Source of the DNA: Chitinophaga japonensis
GTDB lineage: Bacteria > Bacteroidota > Bacteroidia > Chitinophagales > Chitinophagaceae
Length of the DNA stretch: 64,000 nucleotides
Direction of reading: 5' to 3'
NCBI RefSeq assembly: GCF_007830125.1
Contig: NZ_VLLG01000005.1
Location: 1 to 64,000 of the forward strand
Shown: one piece after another, positions 16,154-24,567 of the stretch
Position numbering within the stretch: the first letter of the stretch is position 1
How the letters are laid out: each line of letters starts with the position of its first letter
Made by a program: the position numbers and the translations under genes
The notes under the pieces: model-generated
The model's input: only the letters and a program-made list of their open reading frames with translations
Told to the model about the DNA's origin: nothing
Database searches by the model: none

Positions 16154-18073
16154 TTAATCGTATTCCATCACCAGCTTGCTCCAGCCTTTTTCGTCCGATT
16201 GCAGGAGGGTTTTCTTTCGTTCCGCCATCACTTTTTTGATGCGGCTGCTGTAGGACCAGCAGGTGCTTTGCCGGATATTGAGGATCGCGGAGAGCTTGTG
16301 GGAGGAGATCTTGCCTTTAGTGGAATACACCAGGAAGATCATGTAGAAGGCTTTATTGATATCTATGCGGGTGTTCTGTAAAATGGTATTGGCGGTTACG
16401 GACTCTTCGTAGCCGCATTTGGCGCAGCGGCGGCTGTACAGCAGGTGCCCGCTGAAGTAATGGTCATGCCCGCATTTGCGGCAGGTGTAGCCCTGGTTCC
16501 ATTTCAGCTCCGCCAGGAAGCGGAAGCAGCTTTCCTTGTCGGGGTATATTTTGCTGAATTCCTCGAAGTCCACCGGGGCGGACAGCACCCTGGCCCTGGA
16601 CACCTTTTCCACGTTGGTCTGTAATTGCCGGTTGTCCTGCTCCAGCAGGGTATTCATGCGGGATATTTCCTCTGCCTGGGCCTTCAGCAGCAGGTTGGCC
16701 TGCTGCAGCTCCTCGTTCTGCCGGGCTATCAGCCCCGATTTTTCAGACAACTCCCGGGTACGCTCCTGCACCTGGCTTTCCAGCTCCCGGTTTAGAGTGT
16801 CCTTCAGGCGGGCGTTCTCCACCATCTGCCGGATGATCTGCCGCTGGGCCTTGTCCTTTTTGCGTTTGAGCAGGCGCACCTTGTCGCCGATGGCGAAGGA
16901 AAGGAAGAACATTTCCAGGATAAAACAGAAGCTCAGGCTGTAATAGCTTACCACGCCGAAATTGAGCCAGTCATACCCCAGCATAATAAAGAACTTGAGC
17001 ATAAAGCCCAGGAACAGGAAGCTGTAGGCCAGCACAAAGAAACGGGCCGGCCGGTACCCGCGCCGCCAGATGTAGATACCGGTATAAAAGGCCACCGCCA
17101 GCGGGATCACTTCAATGAACTTGTAGTTGAACCAGGAGCGGTCCAGCAGCAGTGCGGCCAGGAAGAAGGCCGTGCGAGCGGCGATAATGCCCAGGAGCAC
17201 CTTGTCCAGCAGGGGCGCCCGGGAGCGCACGTGCAGCAACTGGCGGGTAAAGAGCAGGGCAAAAATGCTCATGCAGTACAGCGGTACGGCAAAGGCGTAC
17301 TGGTTCCAGGCCGGGGCGTTGGGCCAGAGGTACTGGTAGGCAATACCGTCCGTGCACATTTCGTACAGGGCCACGCTCAGGTTGTACAGCACATAGTACA
17401 GGTACTGGCGTTGGCGCACGGCCAGGAACATGATCAGGTTGTAGAAGCTGAAGATCAGGATCATGCCGTAAAAGATCCCGAAGGAGAAATATTCGCTGAG
17501 GGCGTAGCCGATGAACATGTGCACGGAGCGCAGCACGATGATCACGTCGGCTATCTGGGCGGAGCGCACCCGGAAATAATAGACCTGCTCCCCGGCGCGG
17601 CTGTTGTCCAGCTCCAGCTCAAAATTCTTGTGGCGGAACAGGCGCTGCCCAAAGGGATAGCGGTCGCCCATCTGCCTTACCCGGTACTGCCCGCTGCCAT
17701 CCGGCAGGTAAGCGGTGATCTCGTCGATGGTCTGGTCAAAGTATTCGAGGATGAAATGTTTCCTGGCTGCAGGATCGTGCCGTATTTTAATGCGGTACCA
17801 GTAAGCGGCGCCCAGGTGATGGTTCTGCGGGGTGCTCTGCGTGCTGGGCCTGAACTGCCGGCTGAAGGGCGGGCTGCTCACTTCCGCGATGGTGAGCTGT
17901 CCGCCGGTATCTTCCAGGCATTCGATCTCCGCATAGGTAAAGATATGCTGCTCCACTTCATCGCTGATAGCTACCGCCTGCTGCGCCCGGGCGGGTAGCG
18001 CCGCCAGTACAGCCAGGCAGCAAAATAATACAAGACGGTATCCTTTAGCAGGTGTGAAACAGTGGCCCCCCAT
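16154..18073 (-). CDS. 7TM-DISM receptor fused to an IS1595-type transposase zinc ribbon
   Basis: A 639-residue membrane receptor with an unusual output domain. Order: signal peptide (1-31); periplasmic 7TMR-DISMED2 carbohydrate-binding-like domain (about 40-185); seven membrane helices (about 193-395); long coiled coil (about 403-495); then a zinc ribbon with CRKC (531-534) and CAKC (550-553) followed by a helix-turn-helix (about 580-615, SSHKLSAILNIRQSTCWSYS). This last part follows the N-terminal DNA-binding region of IS1595-family transposases, including SVTANTILQNTRIDINKAFY, but no DDE nuclease follows. The protein probably binds DNA from the membrane and controls the SusC operon immediately downstream. 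Fusion and context are seen; function is inferred. Confidence 0.85.
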   Translation of the reverse strand: MGGHCFTPAKGYRLVLFCCLAVLAALPARAQQAVAISDEVEQHIFTYAEIECLEDTGGQLTIAEVSSPPFSRQFRPSTQSTPQNHHLGAAYWYRIKIRHDPAARKHFILEYFDQTIDEITAYLPDGSGQYRVRQMGDRYPFGQRLFRHKNFELELDNSRAGEQVYYFRVRSAQIADVIIVLRSVHMFIGYALSEYFSFGIFYGMILIFSFYNLIMFLAVRQRQYLYYVLYNLSVALYEMCTDGIAYQYLWPNAPAWNQYAFAVPLYCMSIFALLFTRQLLHVRSRAPLLDKVLLGIIAARTAFFLAALLLDRSWFNYKFIEVIPLAVAFYTGIYIWRRGYRPARFFVLAYSFLFLGFMLKFFIMLGYDWLNFGVVSYYSLSFCFILEMFFLSFAIGDKVRLLKRKKDKAQRQIIRQMVENARLKDTLNRELESQVQERTRELSEKSGLIARQNEELQQANLLLKAQAEEISRMNTLLEQDNRQLQTNVEKVSRARVLSAPVDFEEFSKIYPDKESCFRFLAELKWNQGYTCRKCGHDHYFSGHLLYSRRCAKCGYEESVTANTILQNTRIDINKAFYMIFLVYSTKGKISSHKLSAILNIRQSTCWSYSSRIKKVMAERKKTLLQSDEKGWSKLVMEYD

Positions 18074-18159
18074 GTGCAGTGTGCGCTGATTAGTGCATTA
18101 AAGGTAGGAGATTAGCAGCTATTTCCTATATTTAGCCTGTTCATTAACGCATATAACCG

Positions 18160-18801
18160 ATGTTTGACCTTCATACCCTCCTGGCTTTTATAGGTGCTTC
18201 CCTCCTGCTGCTCGTCATTCCCGGACCGGCCGTACTATACATTATCGCCAAAAGCGCGGAGCAGGGCCGGAAAGCCGGTATGGCCTCAGTAGCAGGTATC
18301 GAAACCGGCACCCTGGTGCATGTATGCGCTTCCGCAATAGGGATATCCGCCCTGCTGCTGGCATCCGCTACGGCTTTTGCGGTATTGAAATATGCCGGGG
18401 CTTTCTACCTGATATGGATGGGACTTAAAAAAGTGTGCACGCGGCAGCCAGTGCCCCTGGCTGCGCAGGAAAGGAAGCAACCATCCCTGCGGGCCATTTT
18501 CTGGCAGGGCGCGATCGTGAATATCCTGAACCCCAAAACTGCGCTTTTCTTCTTTGCATTCCTGCCACAGTTCGTAAACCCGGCCCGGGGAGCGGTAACA
18601 TTGCAACTGGCAGTGCTGGGCGTGATCTTTGTAATGCTGGCTACTATTACGGACAGCGTGTTTGCGTTAGCAGCCGGCAGCCTGTCCGACTGGCTCAGGC
18701 GCCAGCCGCGTTACCTTGTTATACAGCATTATATCAGCGGGGGTATCTATATTTTCCTGGGATTACTGACCATGCTGGTGCAGCCCTCCCAAAAGAAGTA
18801 A
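18160..18801 (+). CDS. LysE/RhtB family amino-acid exporter
   Basis: A 213-residue inner-membrane protein with about six membrane segments. The family signature lies near the N-terminus: LLLVIPGPAVLYIIAKSAEQGRKAGMASVAGIETG is the conserved PGP-containing stretch followed by a basic loop. NPKTALFFFAFLPQFV is the second conserved block. Members export amino acids or small metabolites such as homoserine, threonine or lysine; substrate is not readable here. It is transcribed alone, divergent from the receptor gene, and converges on the NlpE-like gene with only 3 nt between the stop codons. Confidence 0.88.
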   Translation: MFDLHTLLAFIGASLLLLVIPGPAVLYIIAKSAEQGRKAGMASVAGIETGTLVHVCASAIGISALLLASATAFAVLKYAGAFYLIWMGLKKVCTRQPVPLAAQERKQPSLRAIFWQGAIVNILNPKTALFFFAFLPQFVNPARGAVTLQLAVLGVIFVMLATITDSVFALAAGSLSDWLRRQPRYLVIQHYISGGIYIFLGLLTMLVQPSQKK

Positions 18802-18804
18802 AAG

Positions 18805-19215
18805 TTATTCCACCCTTTCCAGGTAGTAGGTATCCACTTCCTGCTCATCCGCGTCCAGTTCCACCAGGCGGGAGCCTTTCACCTTGTAGTAGCGGGTAGC
18901 TTCGCCGCTGTCGCCGTGCAGTACATACACCGGCTCCTTTCCCTTGCGGATATACCACTCCCCTTCATCCCGGAAGGTATTGTTGTTATCCTTGCAGCGC
19001 TGTATCATCTGGTAGGTGCCGGTATCTGCTCCCTGTTTGCGCATAAAAGATATCTTCACTTCTATATCCTCGCAGGTAACGGCATGCACCGTCCCCTCCC
19101 ATTGCTCCGCCACGGTCAGCGTATCGGTAACGGTGTCCTTCTTGTTCCCGCCACACTGCCGGGCATTACACGACCAAAGGAATAAACAAGACCAGAAAAG
19201 TAACCATACTCTCAT
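18805..19215 (-). CDS. NlpE-like lipoprotein
   Basis: A 136-residue exported protein. The start at 19215 gives a short lipoprotein signal, MRVWLLFWSCLFLWSC, with the lipobox Cys16; the longer frame adds seven unlikely residues. The mature part has the layout of the copper-resistance NlpE N-terminal domain: a TCEDIEVKISF strand, a GTYQMIQRCKDN segment, then short strands with LHGDSGEATRYYKVKG. In enteric bacteria NlpE reports envelope or surface stress; in Bacteroidota such proteins are mostly uncharacterised. It precedes, with 32 nt spacing on the same strand, no gene; the dehydrogenase upstream ends close by. Confidence 0.6.
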   Translation of the reverse strand: MRVWLLFWSCLFLWSCNARQCGGNKKDTVTDTLTVAEQWEGTVHAVTCEDIEVKISFMRKQGADTGTYQMIQRCKDNNNTFRDEGEWYIRKGKEPVYVLHGDSGEATRYYKVKGSRLVELDADEQEVDTYYLERVE

Positions 19216-19247
19216 ATTTACAGCGCTTTCGGGCAAAGCTACAGAAA

Positions 19248-20267
19248 TTATGCTTCCATGGTCACCATGGCTTTTATTACCCCGTTGGCCGGGTCCAGCC
19301 AGCTTTCAAACTCATCTTTTACGCGGTCAAACGTTACGCGGTGGGTGATATAGGTGGCCGGCTGCACCCATCCTTTTTTCATGGAGGCGATCACATGCTC
19401 AAAATCCTCGCGGGTGGCGTTGCGGCTGCTCATCAGCGTAGCTTCCCTTTTGTGGAATTCCGGGTGGGAAAAACTGATCTCCCCTTTCTGCAGCCCTACC
19501 AGCACATAACGCGCGCCATGCGCCATGTAGGGGAAGGCGCCGCGGATAGCCTGCTGGCTGCCGGTAGCATCTATGACCACCGTAGGCATATCGCCGTTAG
19601 TGATCTCCAGCAGCCGGGCGGTGACATCCTCCTCCTTTGCATTTACAGTATGCGCCACCTGCAGGCGCTCCCGGCAAAAGGCCAGGCGGCGCTCGTTAAT
19701 ATCCATGGCAATTACCTGCGCGCCGGCAATCCTGGAAAACTCCATGATGCCCAGGCCAATGGGACCGGCGCCCACCACCAGCACAAACTCTCCCGGCTGC
19801 ACGCCTGCCCGGCGCACGCCATGCGCGCCAATGGCCAGCGGCTCCACCAGGGCCAGCTCGTCGAAAGAAAGCCCCTGCCCGTGGACCAGGCTATGCGCAG
19901 GCACGGAAAGATATTCCACCATGCCGCCGTCCACATGTACGCCGCAAACTTTCAGGCTGGTGCAGCAATTGGGCTTGCCGGAACGGCAGGCAATGCAGGC
20001 GCCGCAATGGAAGTACGGTATAAAAGTAACGGCCTCGCCCTGCTGAAAACCGGGTGCAACGTCCGCTTCCACCAGCTCGCCGGCCAGCTCATGCCCCAGG
20101 ATGCGGGGATATTCAAAATAAGGCTGGGTGCCTTCAAAGGCGTGCAGGTCCGTGCCGCAGATGCCGATCCGGCTGATCTTAATAATGGCCTGCCCCTTGC
20201 TGAGCACAGGTTTTTCTTTCTCTCCGTAGGCAAATTGCCCGGGCGTAGTGCAGATAAGTGTCTTCAT
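19248..20267 (-). CDS. Zinc-binding alcohol/polyol dehydrogenase
   Basis: A 339-residue medium-chain dehydrogenase that oxidises a sugar alcohol or sugar acid with NAD(P). Catalytic zinc ligands fit Cys37 (GICGTD) and His58-Glu59 (GHELAGE); structural zinc cysteines are Cys88, Cys91, Cys94 and Cys102. The Rossmann motif is VVGAGPIGLGIMEF. It resembles L-gulonate, galactitol and related dehydrogenases. It is the last gene of a six-gene operon (GH88-like hydrolase, isomerase, Gfo/Idh, SDR, MFS, this gene), 46 nt after the MFS gene, so it probably acts on the same imported sugar derivative. Confidence 0.85.
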   Translation of the reverse strand: MKTLICTTPGQFAYGEKEKPVLSKGQAIIKISRIGICGTDLHAFEGTQPYFEYPRILGHELAGELVEADVAPGFQQGEAVTFIPYFHCGACIACRSGKPNCCTSLKVCGVHVDGGMVEYLSVPAHSLVHGQGLSFDELALVEPLAIGAHGVRRAGVQPGEFVLVVGAGPIGLGIMEFSRIAGAQVIAMDINERRLAFCRERLQVAHTVNAKEEDVTARLLEITNGDMPTVVIDATGSQQAIRGAFPYMAHGARYVLVGLQKGEISFSHPEFHKREATLMSSRNATREDFEHVIASMKKGWVQPATYITHRVTFDRVKDEFESWLDPANGVIKAMVTMEA

Positions 20268-20313
20268 GTAGTGATCGTGAAATTCGTATTTGATTTTAAC
20301 AGGTAAAGTTAAT

Positions 20314-21540
20314 CTAATTGGCTTCTACATAATCCAGGTCTTTGGTAAATGTTTCATCAATGAAGTACAGGGCCGCCAATGCCAGCAGCACAGTGAGCGC
20401 GCCCACCGCCATGGCGCTGTACACCAGGCCCCAGGCGGGCCGCAGGTACAGGAACAGCGTGGTGAGCGGAATAACGGCGCCGCGCACAAAATTAGGCACC
20501 GTAGTGGCCACGGTAGCCCGCAGGTTGGCGCCAAACAGCTCTGCCGCCACGGTAACGAACAGCGCCCAGTAGCCATTGGTGAACCCCAGCAGCGCGCACA
20601 CCACGTAAAACGCACCCGTGGTCCTTACCGGCAGCAGCAGGTACCCGCCTATGAACAGGCAGGACAGCAGGATGAAAAGCAGCACGATCTTCCGGCGGCT
20701 TTTCGTGTACTGGCTCAAAAGGCCGCTCACAATATCGCCCGCTACCTGGCCGGCAAAGGCCAGCATCACCGCCTTGCCGGCCACTACCGGCTGCTGCAGG
20801 TCCAGTGCCTGGCCAAACTCCGGCGAGAAGGTGATCAGGATGCCTACCACAAACCAGATGGGCAGCCCGATGGCAATACATTGCAGGTATTTCAGGAAGC
20901 GGCGGGGCTTCAGCAGCATCAGCAGGTTGCCACGCTGCACCGGCATGCTTTTCATTTTCGTATACACCGGCGATTCAAACACTTTCATGCGCATCACCAG
21001 CAGCAACAGGCCCAGCCCGCCGCCAATGAAATAGGCCATGCGCCAGTCAAAAATATCAGCCACAAAATAGGCGAGTATGGCGCCTATTACACCCAGCGTA
21101 GCCACCAGCGTGGTACCGTATCCGCGGATCTGTTTGGGCAGCACTTCCGTAACCAGCGTGACGCCTGCTCCCAGCTCGCCGGCCAGGCCGATACCGGCAA
21201 TGAAGCGGAACACCGCGTACTGCGGCACCGTTTGTACAAAACCGTTAGCCATGTTGGCCAGGGAATAGATCAGGATGGAACCGAACAATACGGACAAACG
21301 GCCTTTCTTGTCGCCCAGGATGCCCCAGCCAATACCGCCCAGCAGCAGGCCGGCCATCTGCATATTCAGCAGCAGCACCCCGTGCCGCAGCAGCTCATCG
21401 CCGCTGGCGCCAATGGCGCGCAGGCTGGGCACCCGCACCACGCTGAACAGGAAGAGGTCGTACATATCCACCAGGTAACCGAAAGCGGCGGCCATGACCG
21501 GCAACCGGAGGAGTTCTTTTAATACAGGGGTTTCAGCCAT
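20314..21540 (-). CDS. MFS transporter, sugar or sugar-acid type
   Basis: A 408-residue inner-membrane transporter with about twelve membrane segments. Typical MFS loops are GGIGWGILGDKKGRLSVLFG between helices 2 and 3 and RFIAGIGLAGELGAGVTLVTE near helices 4-5; the latter is characteristic of the sugar and aromatic-acid proton symporter subgroups. It lies in the middle of the catabolic operon and likely imports the monosaccharide or uronate handled by the neighbouring dehydrogenases. A heptamer-repeat element separates it from the SDR gene upstream. Confidence 0.87.
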   Translation of the reverse strand: MAETPVLKELLRLPVMAAAFGYLVDMYDLFLFSVVRVPSLRAIGASGDELLRHGVLLLNMQMAGLLLGGIGWGILGDKKGRLSVLFGSILIYSLANMANGFVQTVPQYAVFRFIAGIGLAGELGAGVTLVTEVLPKQIRGYGTTLVATLGVIGAILAYFVADIFDWRMAYFIGGGLGLLLLVMRMKVFESPVYTKMKSMPVQRGNLLMLLKPRRFLKYLQCIAIGLPIWFVVGILITFSPEFGQALDLQQPVVAGKAVMLAFAGQVAGDIVSGLLSQYTKSRRKIVLLFILLSCLFIGGYLLLPVRTTGAFYVVCALLGFTNGYWALFVTVAAELFGANLRATVATTVPNFVRGAVIPLTTLFLYLRPAWGLVYSAMAVGALTVLLALAALYFIDETFTKDLDYVEAN

Positions 21541-21723
21541 TAATTAATAATTAAGAATTAATAATTAAGAATCGTTATGCAGGTCTTTAAATATAGATCA
21601 AGCGTGCTATGAAGCCCTGGTAGTAATTAATGAAGTAATTAATAATAGTAATAACCGTTACACCAATGCATCTGCGAAAGCCTGCCCTACGATTATTAAT
21701 TATTCATTCTTAATTGTCAATTA
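21541..21723. repeat. Heptamer-repeat inverted element D
   Basis: The left arm (21541-21572) reads AATTAAT, AATTAAG, AATTAAT, AATTAAG. The right arm (21692-21723) is its reverse complement with about four mismatches in 32. The 119-bp core between them carries an inner inverted pair near its ends (GCAGGTCTTT at 21580-21589 with GAAAGCCTGC at 21676-21685). It fills the space between the MFS start codon and the SDR stop codon. Confidence 0.8.
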
Positions 21724-21725
21724 CC

Positions 21726-22493
21726 TCACAGCCGCGGCAGGCTCAATCCTCCATCCACCATGATCACCTGGCCGGTGGAATAGGGAAAATCGCCGCCGGC
21801 CAGGGCCGCCACCGCTTTGCCTACATCCTCCGGGAAGCCCCAGCGGGGCTGCACGCAAAGGCCGGACGCGATCAACTGGTCGTATTTTTCCTTTACGCCG
21901 GCGGTCATATCCGTGGCAATAATGCCCGGCCGCACTTCGTACACGGGTATGTTATAAGAGCCCAGCCGCACGGCAAACAGTTGCGTGGCCATGCTCAGCG
22001 CCGCTTTGGCCAGGCAATACTCGCCCCGGTTCACGGAAGCCACGGTAGCGGATATGGAAGAGATGTTGATAATGCAGCCCCGGAAATCACGGTCTGCCTG
22101 CTGCTGCGAGATCATCCAGTTGGCGGCTGCCTGCGTAAGAAAATAAGGCCCTTTCAGGTTGGTGGACAGCACATGGTCAAAGCTTTCTTCCGTGGCTTCC
22201 AGGACATCCTTCCTTTCTTTGGGCGCTACGCCGGCATTGTTCACCAGCACATGCAGGCAACCGTAATGCGCAGCAACATCCTGCAGCAGTTGCCGGCGCT
22301 GTTCGCCGTCCGCAATATCCGCCTGGCAGTACAGCACCTGCCGCTTATAGGCCGCCAGTTCGCTGATCACGTCCTGCACCGCCTCCCGGGGACGCAGGCC
22401 GTTAATGGCCAGGTCAAAACCTTTGGCGGCCAGTTCCCGGGCAATGCCCAGTCCTATGCCCCGGCTGCCGCCGGTAATTAAAGCAACTTTCAT
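21726..22493 (-). CDS. SDR family oxidoreductase
   Basis: A 255-residue classical short-chain dehydrogenase. The cofactor motif TGGSRGIG lies at residues 7-14, NNAGVA near 85-90, and the catalytic Tyr159-x3-Lys163 (EYCLAK) follows a Ser-rich INISSIS. The end, GQVIMVDGGLSLPRL, is typical. Such proteins are often labelled 3-ketoacyl-ACP reductase, but in a sugar operon a role as sugar or keto-uronate dehydrogenase (KduD-like) is more likely. It sits between two repeat elements, with the Gfo/Idh gene 49 nt upstream. Confidence 0.87.
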   Translation of the reverse strand: MKVALITGGSRGIGLGIARELAAKGFDLAINGLRPREAVQDVISELAAYKRQVLYCQADIADGEQRRQLLQDVAAHYGCLHVLVNNAGVAPKERKDVLEATEESFDHVLSTNLKGPYFLTQAAANWMISQQQADRDFRGCIINISSISATVASVNRGEYCLAKAALSMATQLFAVRLGSYNIPVYEVRPGIIATDMTAGVKEKYDQLIASGLCVQPRWGFPEDVGKAVAALAGGDFPYSTGQVIMVDGGLSLPRL

Positions 22494-22509
22494 AGCAGCG
22501 TTTTTTTAC

Positions 22510-22550
22510 GTGAAAAGTGAAAGGCGAAAAGTGAGCTCTTCACTATTCTC
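22510..22550. repeat. Heptamer-repeat tract E
   Basis: GTGAAAA, GTGAAAG, GCGAAAA, GTGA units in 7-bp steps, then a short reversed arm (TTCACTATTCTC) that runs into the end of the Gfo/Idh gene. It fills nearly all of the 49-nt spacer between the SDR and Gfo/Idh genes. Confidence 0.6.
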
Positions 22551-23706
22551 CCAGCTCCGGCACCTCCACCCAACAGCGTTTGGCCCAGCTTTCCAGGCCC
22601 TTTTCTGCCAGTTGTACGCCCCTGGCGCCGGCTTTCAGGTCCCAGGGAAAGGGATCATTCTTTACCACGTGGCGCAGGAACAATTCCCACTGCACTTTAA
22701 AGGCGTTATCATAAGCTTCCTGTTCCGGCACCCTGGTCCAGCCCTCAAAAAAGCGGATGGGCTGCTCCACGTCCGGGTTCCATACCGGTTTGGGCGTGTT
22801 GCCGTAGTGCTGTATGTAGCAATCCCGCAACCCGGCCACGGCAGAGCCCTGGGTGCCGTCTACCTGTATGGTCAGCAGGTCGTCGCGGCGCACGCGCACC
22901 GCCCAGGATGAATTGAAATGCGCAATGATGCCGCCCTCCAGCTCAAAAGTGGCATAGGCCGCATCATCGGCGGTGCATTGATACGGCTTGCCCTGTTCAT
23001 CGATGCGCTCGGGAATGTGCGTGGCGCCCAGGCAGGATACCGCCTTTACATTGCCGAACAGGTTGTCCAGCACATAGCGCCAGTGGCAGAGCATATCCAC
23101 GATAATGCCGCCGTCATCCTCCTTGCGGTAGTTCCAGGAAGGGCGCTGTGGTGCAATGGTATGCCCTTCAAACACCCAGTAACCAAACTCGCCGCGAACG
23201 GAAAGGATGCGGCCAAAGAAATTTTGCTGTACCAGCCTTTTCAGCTTCAGCAGCCCGGGGAGCCAGAGCTTGTCCTGCACTACGCCGTGCTTTACACCGG
23301 CCTCCCTGCACAGCGCATACAGCTCCAAGGCTGCTTCCGTGCTGGTGGCCACCGGCTTTTCACAGTAGATGTGCTTGCCCGCCTTTACCGCCTGCTTTAC
23401 GGCGGCGGCGCGGCGGCCGGTGGTCTGCGCATCAAAATAGATCGTATAGGCATCATCGTTCAGCACGCTGTCGAGGTCTGTTGTGAACTTTGTAATGCCG
23501 GTGCGCTGCGCCAACTGCTGCAGCTTGGCGGCGTTGCGGCCTACCAGTACCGGGTCGGGCATGATGTATTCCGTATCGCTCACCTTTACGCCGCCGCCGG
23601 CAATGATGGCGGCAATAGAGCGCAGCAGGTGCTGGTTGGTGCCCATGCGGCCGGTTACGCCGTTCATAATAATGCCTGTTCTGTGAATAGTGATCGGTGC
23701 TTGCAT
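22543..23706 (-). CDS. Gfo/Idh/MocA family oxidoreductase
   Basis: A 387-residue NAD(P)-dependent sugar oxidoreductase. The N-terminal Rossmann fold has an atypical glycine motif (NGVTGRMG, residues 15-22); the family Lys is in CEKPVA (Lys117); the C-terminal domain carries DDGGIIVDMLCHW. The family includes inositol dehydrogenases and 3-keto-glycoside-forming enzymes. There is no Tat signal, so it is cytoplasmic. It lies 27 nt after the TIM-barrel isomerase gene. Pairing of these two families suggests oxidation and then rearrangement or cleavage of one sugar. Confidence 0.87.
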   Translation of the reverse strand: MQAPITIHRTGIIMNGVTGRMGTNQHLLRSIAAIIAGGGVKVSDTEYIMPDPVLVGRNAAKLQQLAQRTGITKFTTDLDSVLNDDAYTIYFDAQTTGRRAAAVKQAVKAGKHIYCEKPVATSTEAALELYALCREAGVKHGVVQDKLWLPGLLKLKRLVQQNFFGRILSVRGEFGYWVFEGHTIAPQRPSWNYRKEDDGGIIVDMLCHWRYVLDNLFGNVKAVSCLGATHIPERIDEQGKPYQCTADDAAYATFELEGGIIAHFNSSWAVRVRRDDLLTIQVDGTQGSAVAGLRDCYIQHYGNTPKPVWNPDVEQPIRFFEGWTRVPEQEAYDNAFKVQWELFLRHVVKNDPFPWDLKAGARGVQLAEKGLESWAKRCWVEVPELGE

Positions 23707-23733
23707 ACCCGTTGGATTTTTTTAGCCATCAGT

Positions 23734-24567
23734 TCATCCGTGCGCCAGGTACGCGTCGCGGATACGCTGCAGGAAGGCGTGCTGGTCCTGCGCCCAGTAT
23801 TCGTCGGAAAATATCTCTACTTCATGGAAGCCGGTAAAGCCGGTGGACTCCACCCATTCCCGTATCTGCCGGATGGGAATGCAGCCTTCTCCCATGATGC
23901 CGCGGTCGTACAACAGGTGCCGGGTGGGCACGCGCCAGTCGCAGATATGGAAGGCCAGCAGGTGCCCGTTGCTCCCGCAGCGGATGATCTGCTCCTGCAG
24001 CGCGGGGTCCCACCATACATGGTATACATCCACGGCTACGCCCAGCCAGGGGGAGTTAAAGGCGGCGGCCATGTCATTGGCCTGCGCCAGCGTATTGATA
24101 GCGGAGCGGGTATCCGCATACACCGGGTGCATGGGCTCTATGGCCAGCTTTACGCCGGCTGCTTTTGCCTGCGGCAGCACGGCGGCAATCCCTTCGTATA
24201 TCTGCCGGCGTGACTCCTCCAGCGGCTGCGCCGGGTCTGCCCCGCATACCAGCACTACCAGGGGCGCACCCAGCAGGGCGGCTTCCTCAATGGCCAGCAG
24301 GTTGTCGTCAATCGCTTTCTGGCGGCCGATAGCGGTGGTATGCGGGAAAAAACCGCCCCGGCACAGGGACACGATTTCCAATCCCTGCCCCCGTATCATC
24401 TGGCCGGTGGCCCGTATATCCCTGCCCGTGAGCGCGTCGCGCCACACGGTAATGCCTTTTACACCCGCCTGTGCATACTGCTGTACGGCCGTATCAATAT
24501 CCCAGGGCCGGGTAGTAATGGTGTGCACGCACAGGCGCGACAAGTCTGTTACCGTTTGTATGCTCAT
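23734..24567 (-). CDS. Sugar phosphate isomerase/epimerase (xylose isomerase-like TIM barrel)
   Basis: A 277-residue cytoplasmic TIM-barrel protein of the AP endonuclease 2 superfamily. Metal-binding acidic and histidine residues occur in order: LAIEPMHP, VAVDVYHVWW, AFHICDWRVP and FHEVEIFSDEYW near the C-terminus. The start at 24567 is chosen because MSIQTVTDL overlaps the preceding gene's stop by 4 bp (ATGA), a sign of translational coupling; the longer frame runs through the GH88-like gene. Members isomerise or epimerise sugars or keto-sugars, such as inosose dehydratases. The exact reaction is not readable. Confidence 0.83.
   Translation of the reverse strand: MSIQTVTDLSRLCVHTITTRPWDIDTAVQQYAQAGVKGITVWRDALTGRDIRATGQMIRGQGLEIVSLCRGGFFPHTTAIGRQKAIDDNLLAIEEAALLGAPLVVLVCGADPAQPLEESRRQIYEGIAAVLPQAKAAGVKLAIEPMHPVYADTRSAINTLAQANDMAAAFNSPWLGVAVDVYHVWWDPALQEQIIRCGSNGHLLAFHICDWRVPTRHLLYDRGIMGEGCIPIRQIREWVESTGFTGFHEVEIFSDEYWAQDQHAFLQRIRDAYLAHG

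Noticed and set aside
16154..16660. A separate broken IS1595 transposase fused by accident
   Set aside because: No inverted repeats or DDE remnants flank it, the frame is continuous through a coiled coil, and the stop follows the HTH neatly. Accidental fusion is still possible but less likely.
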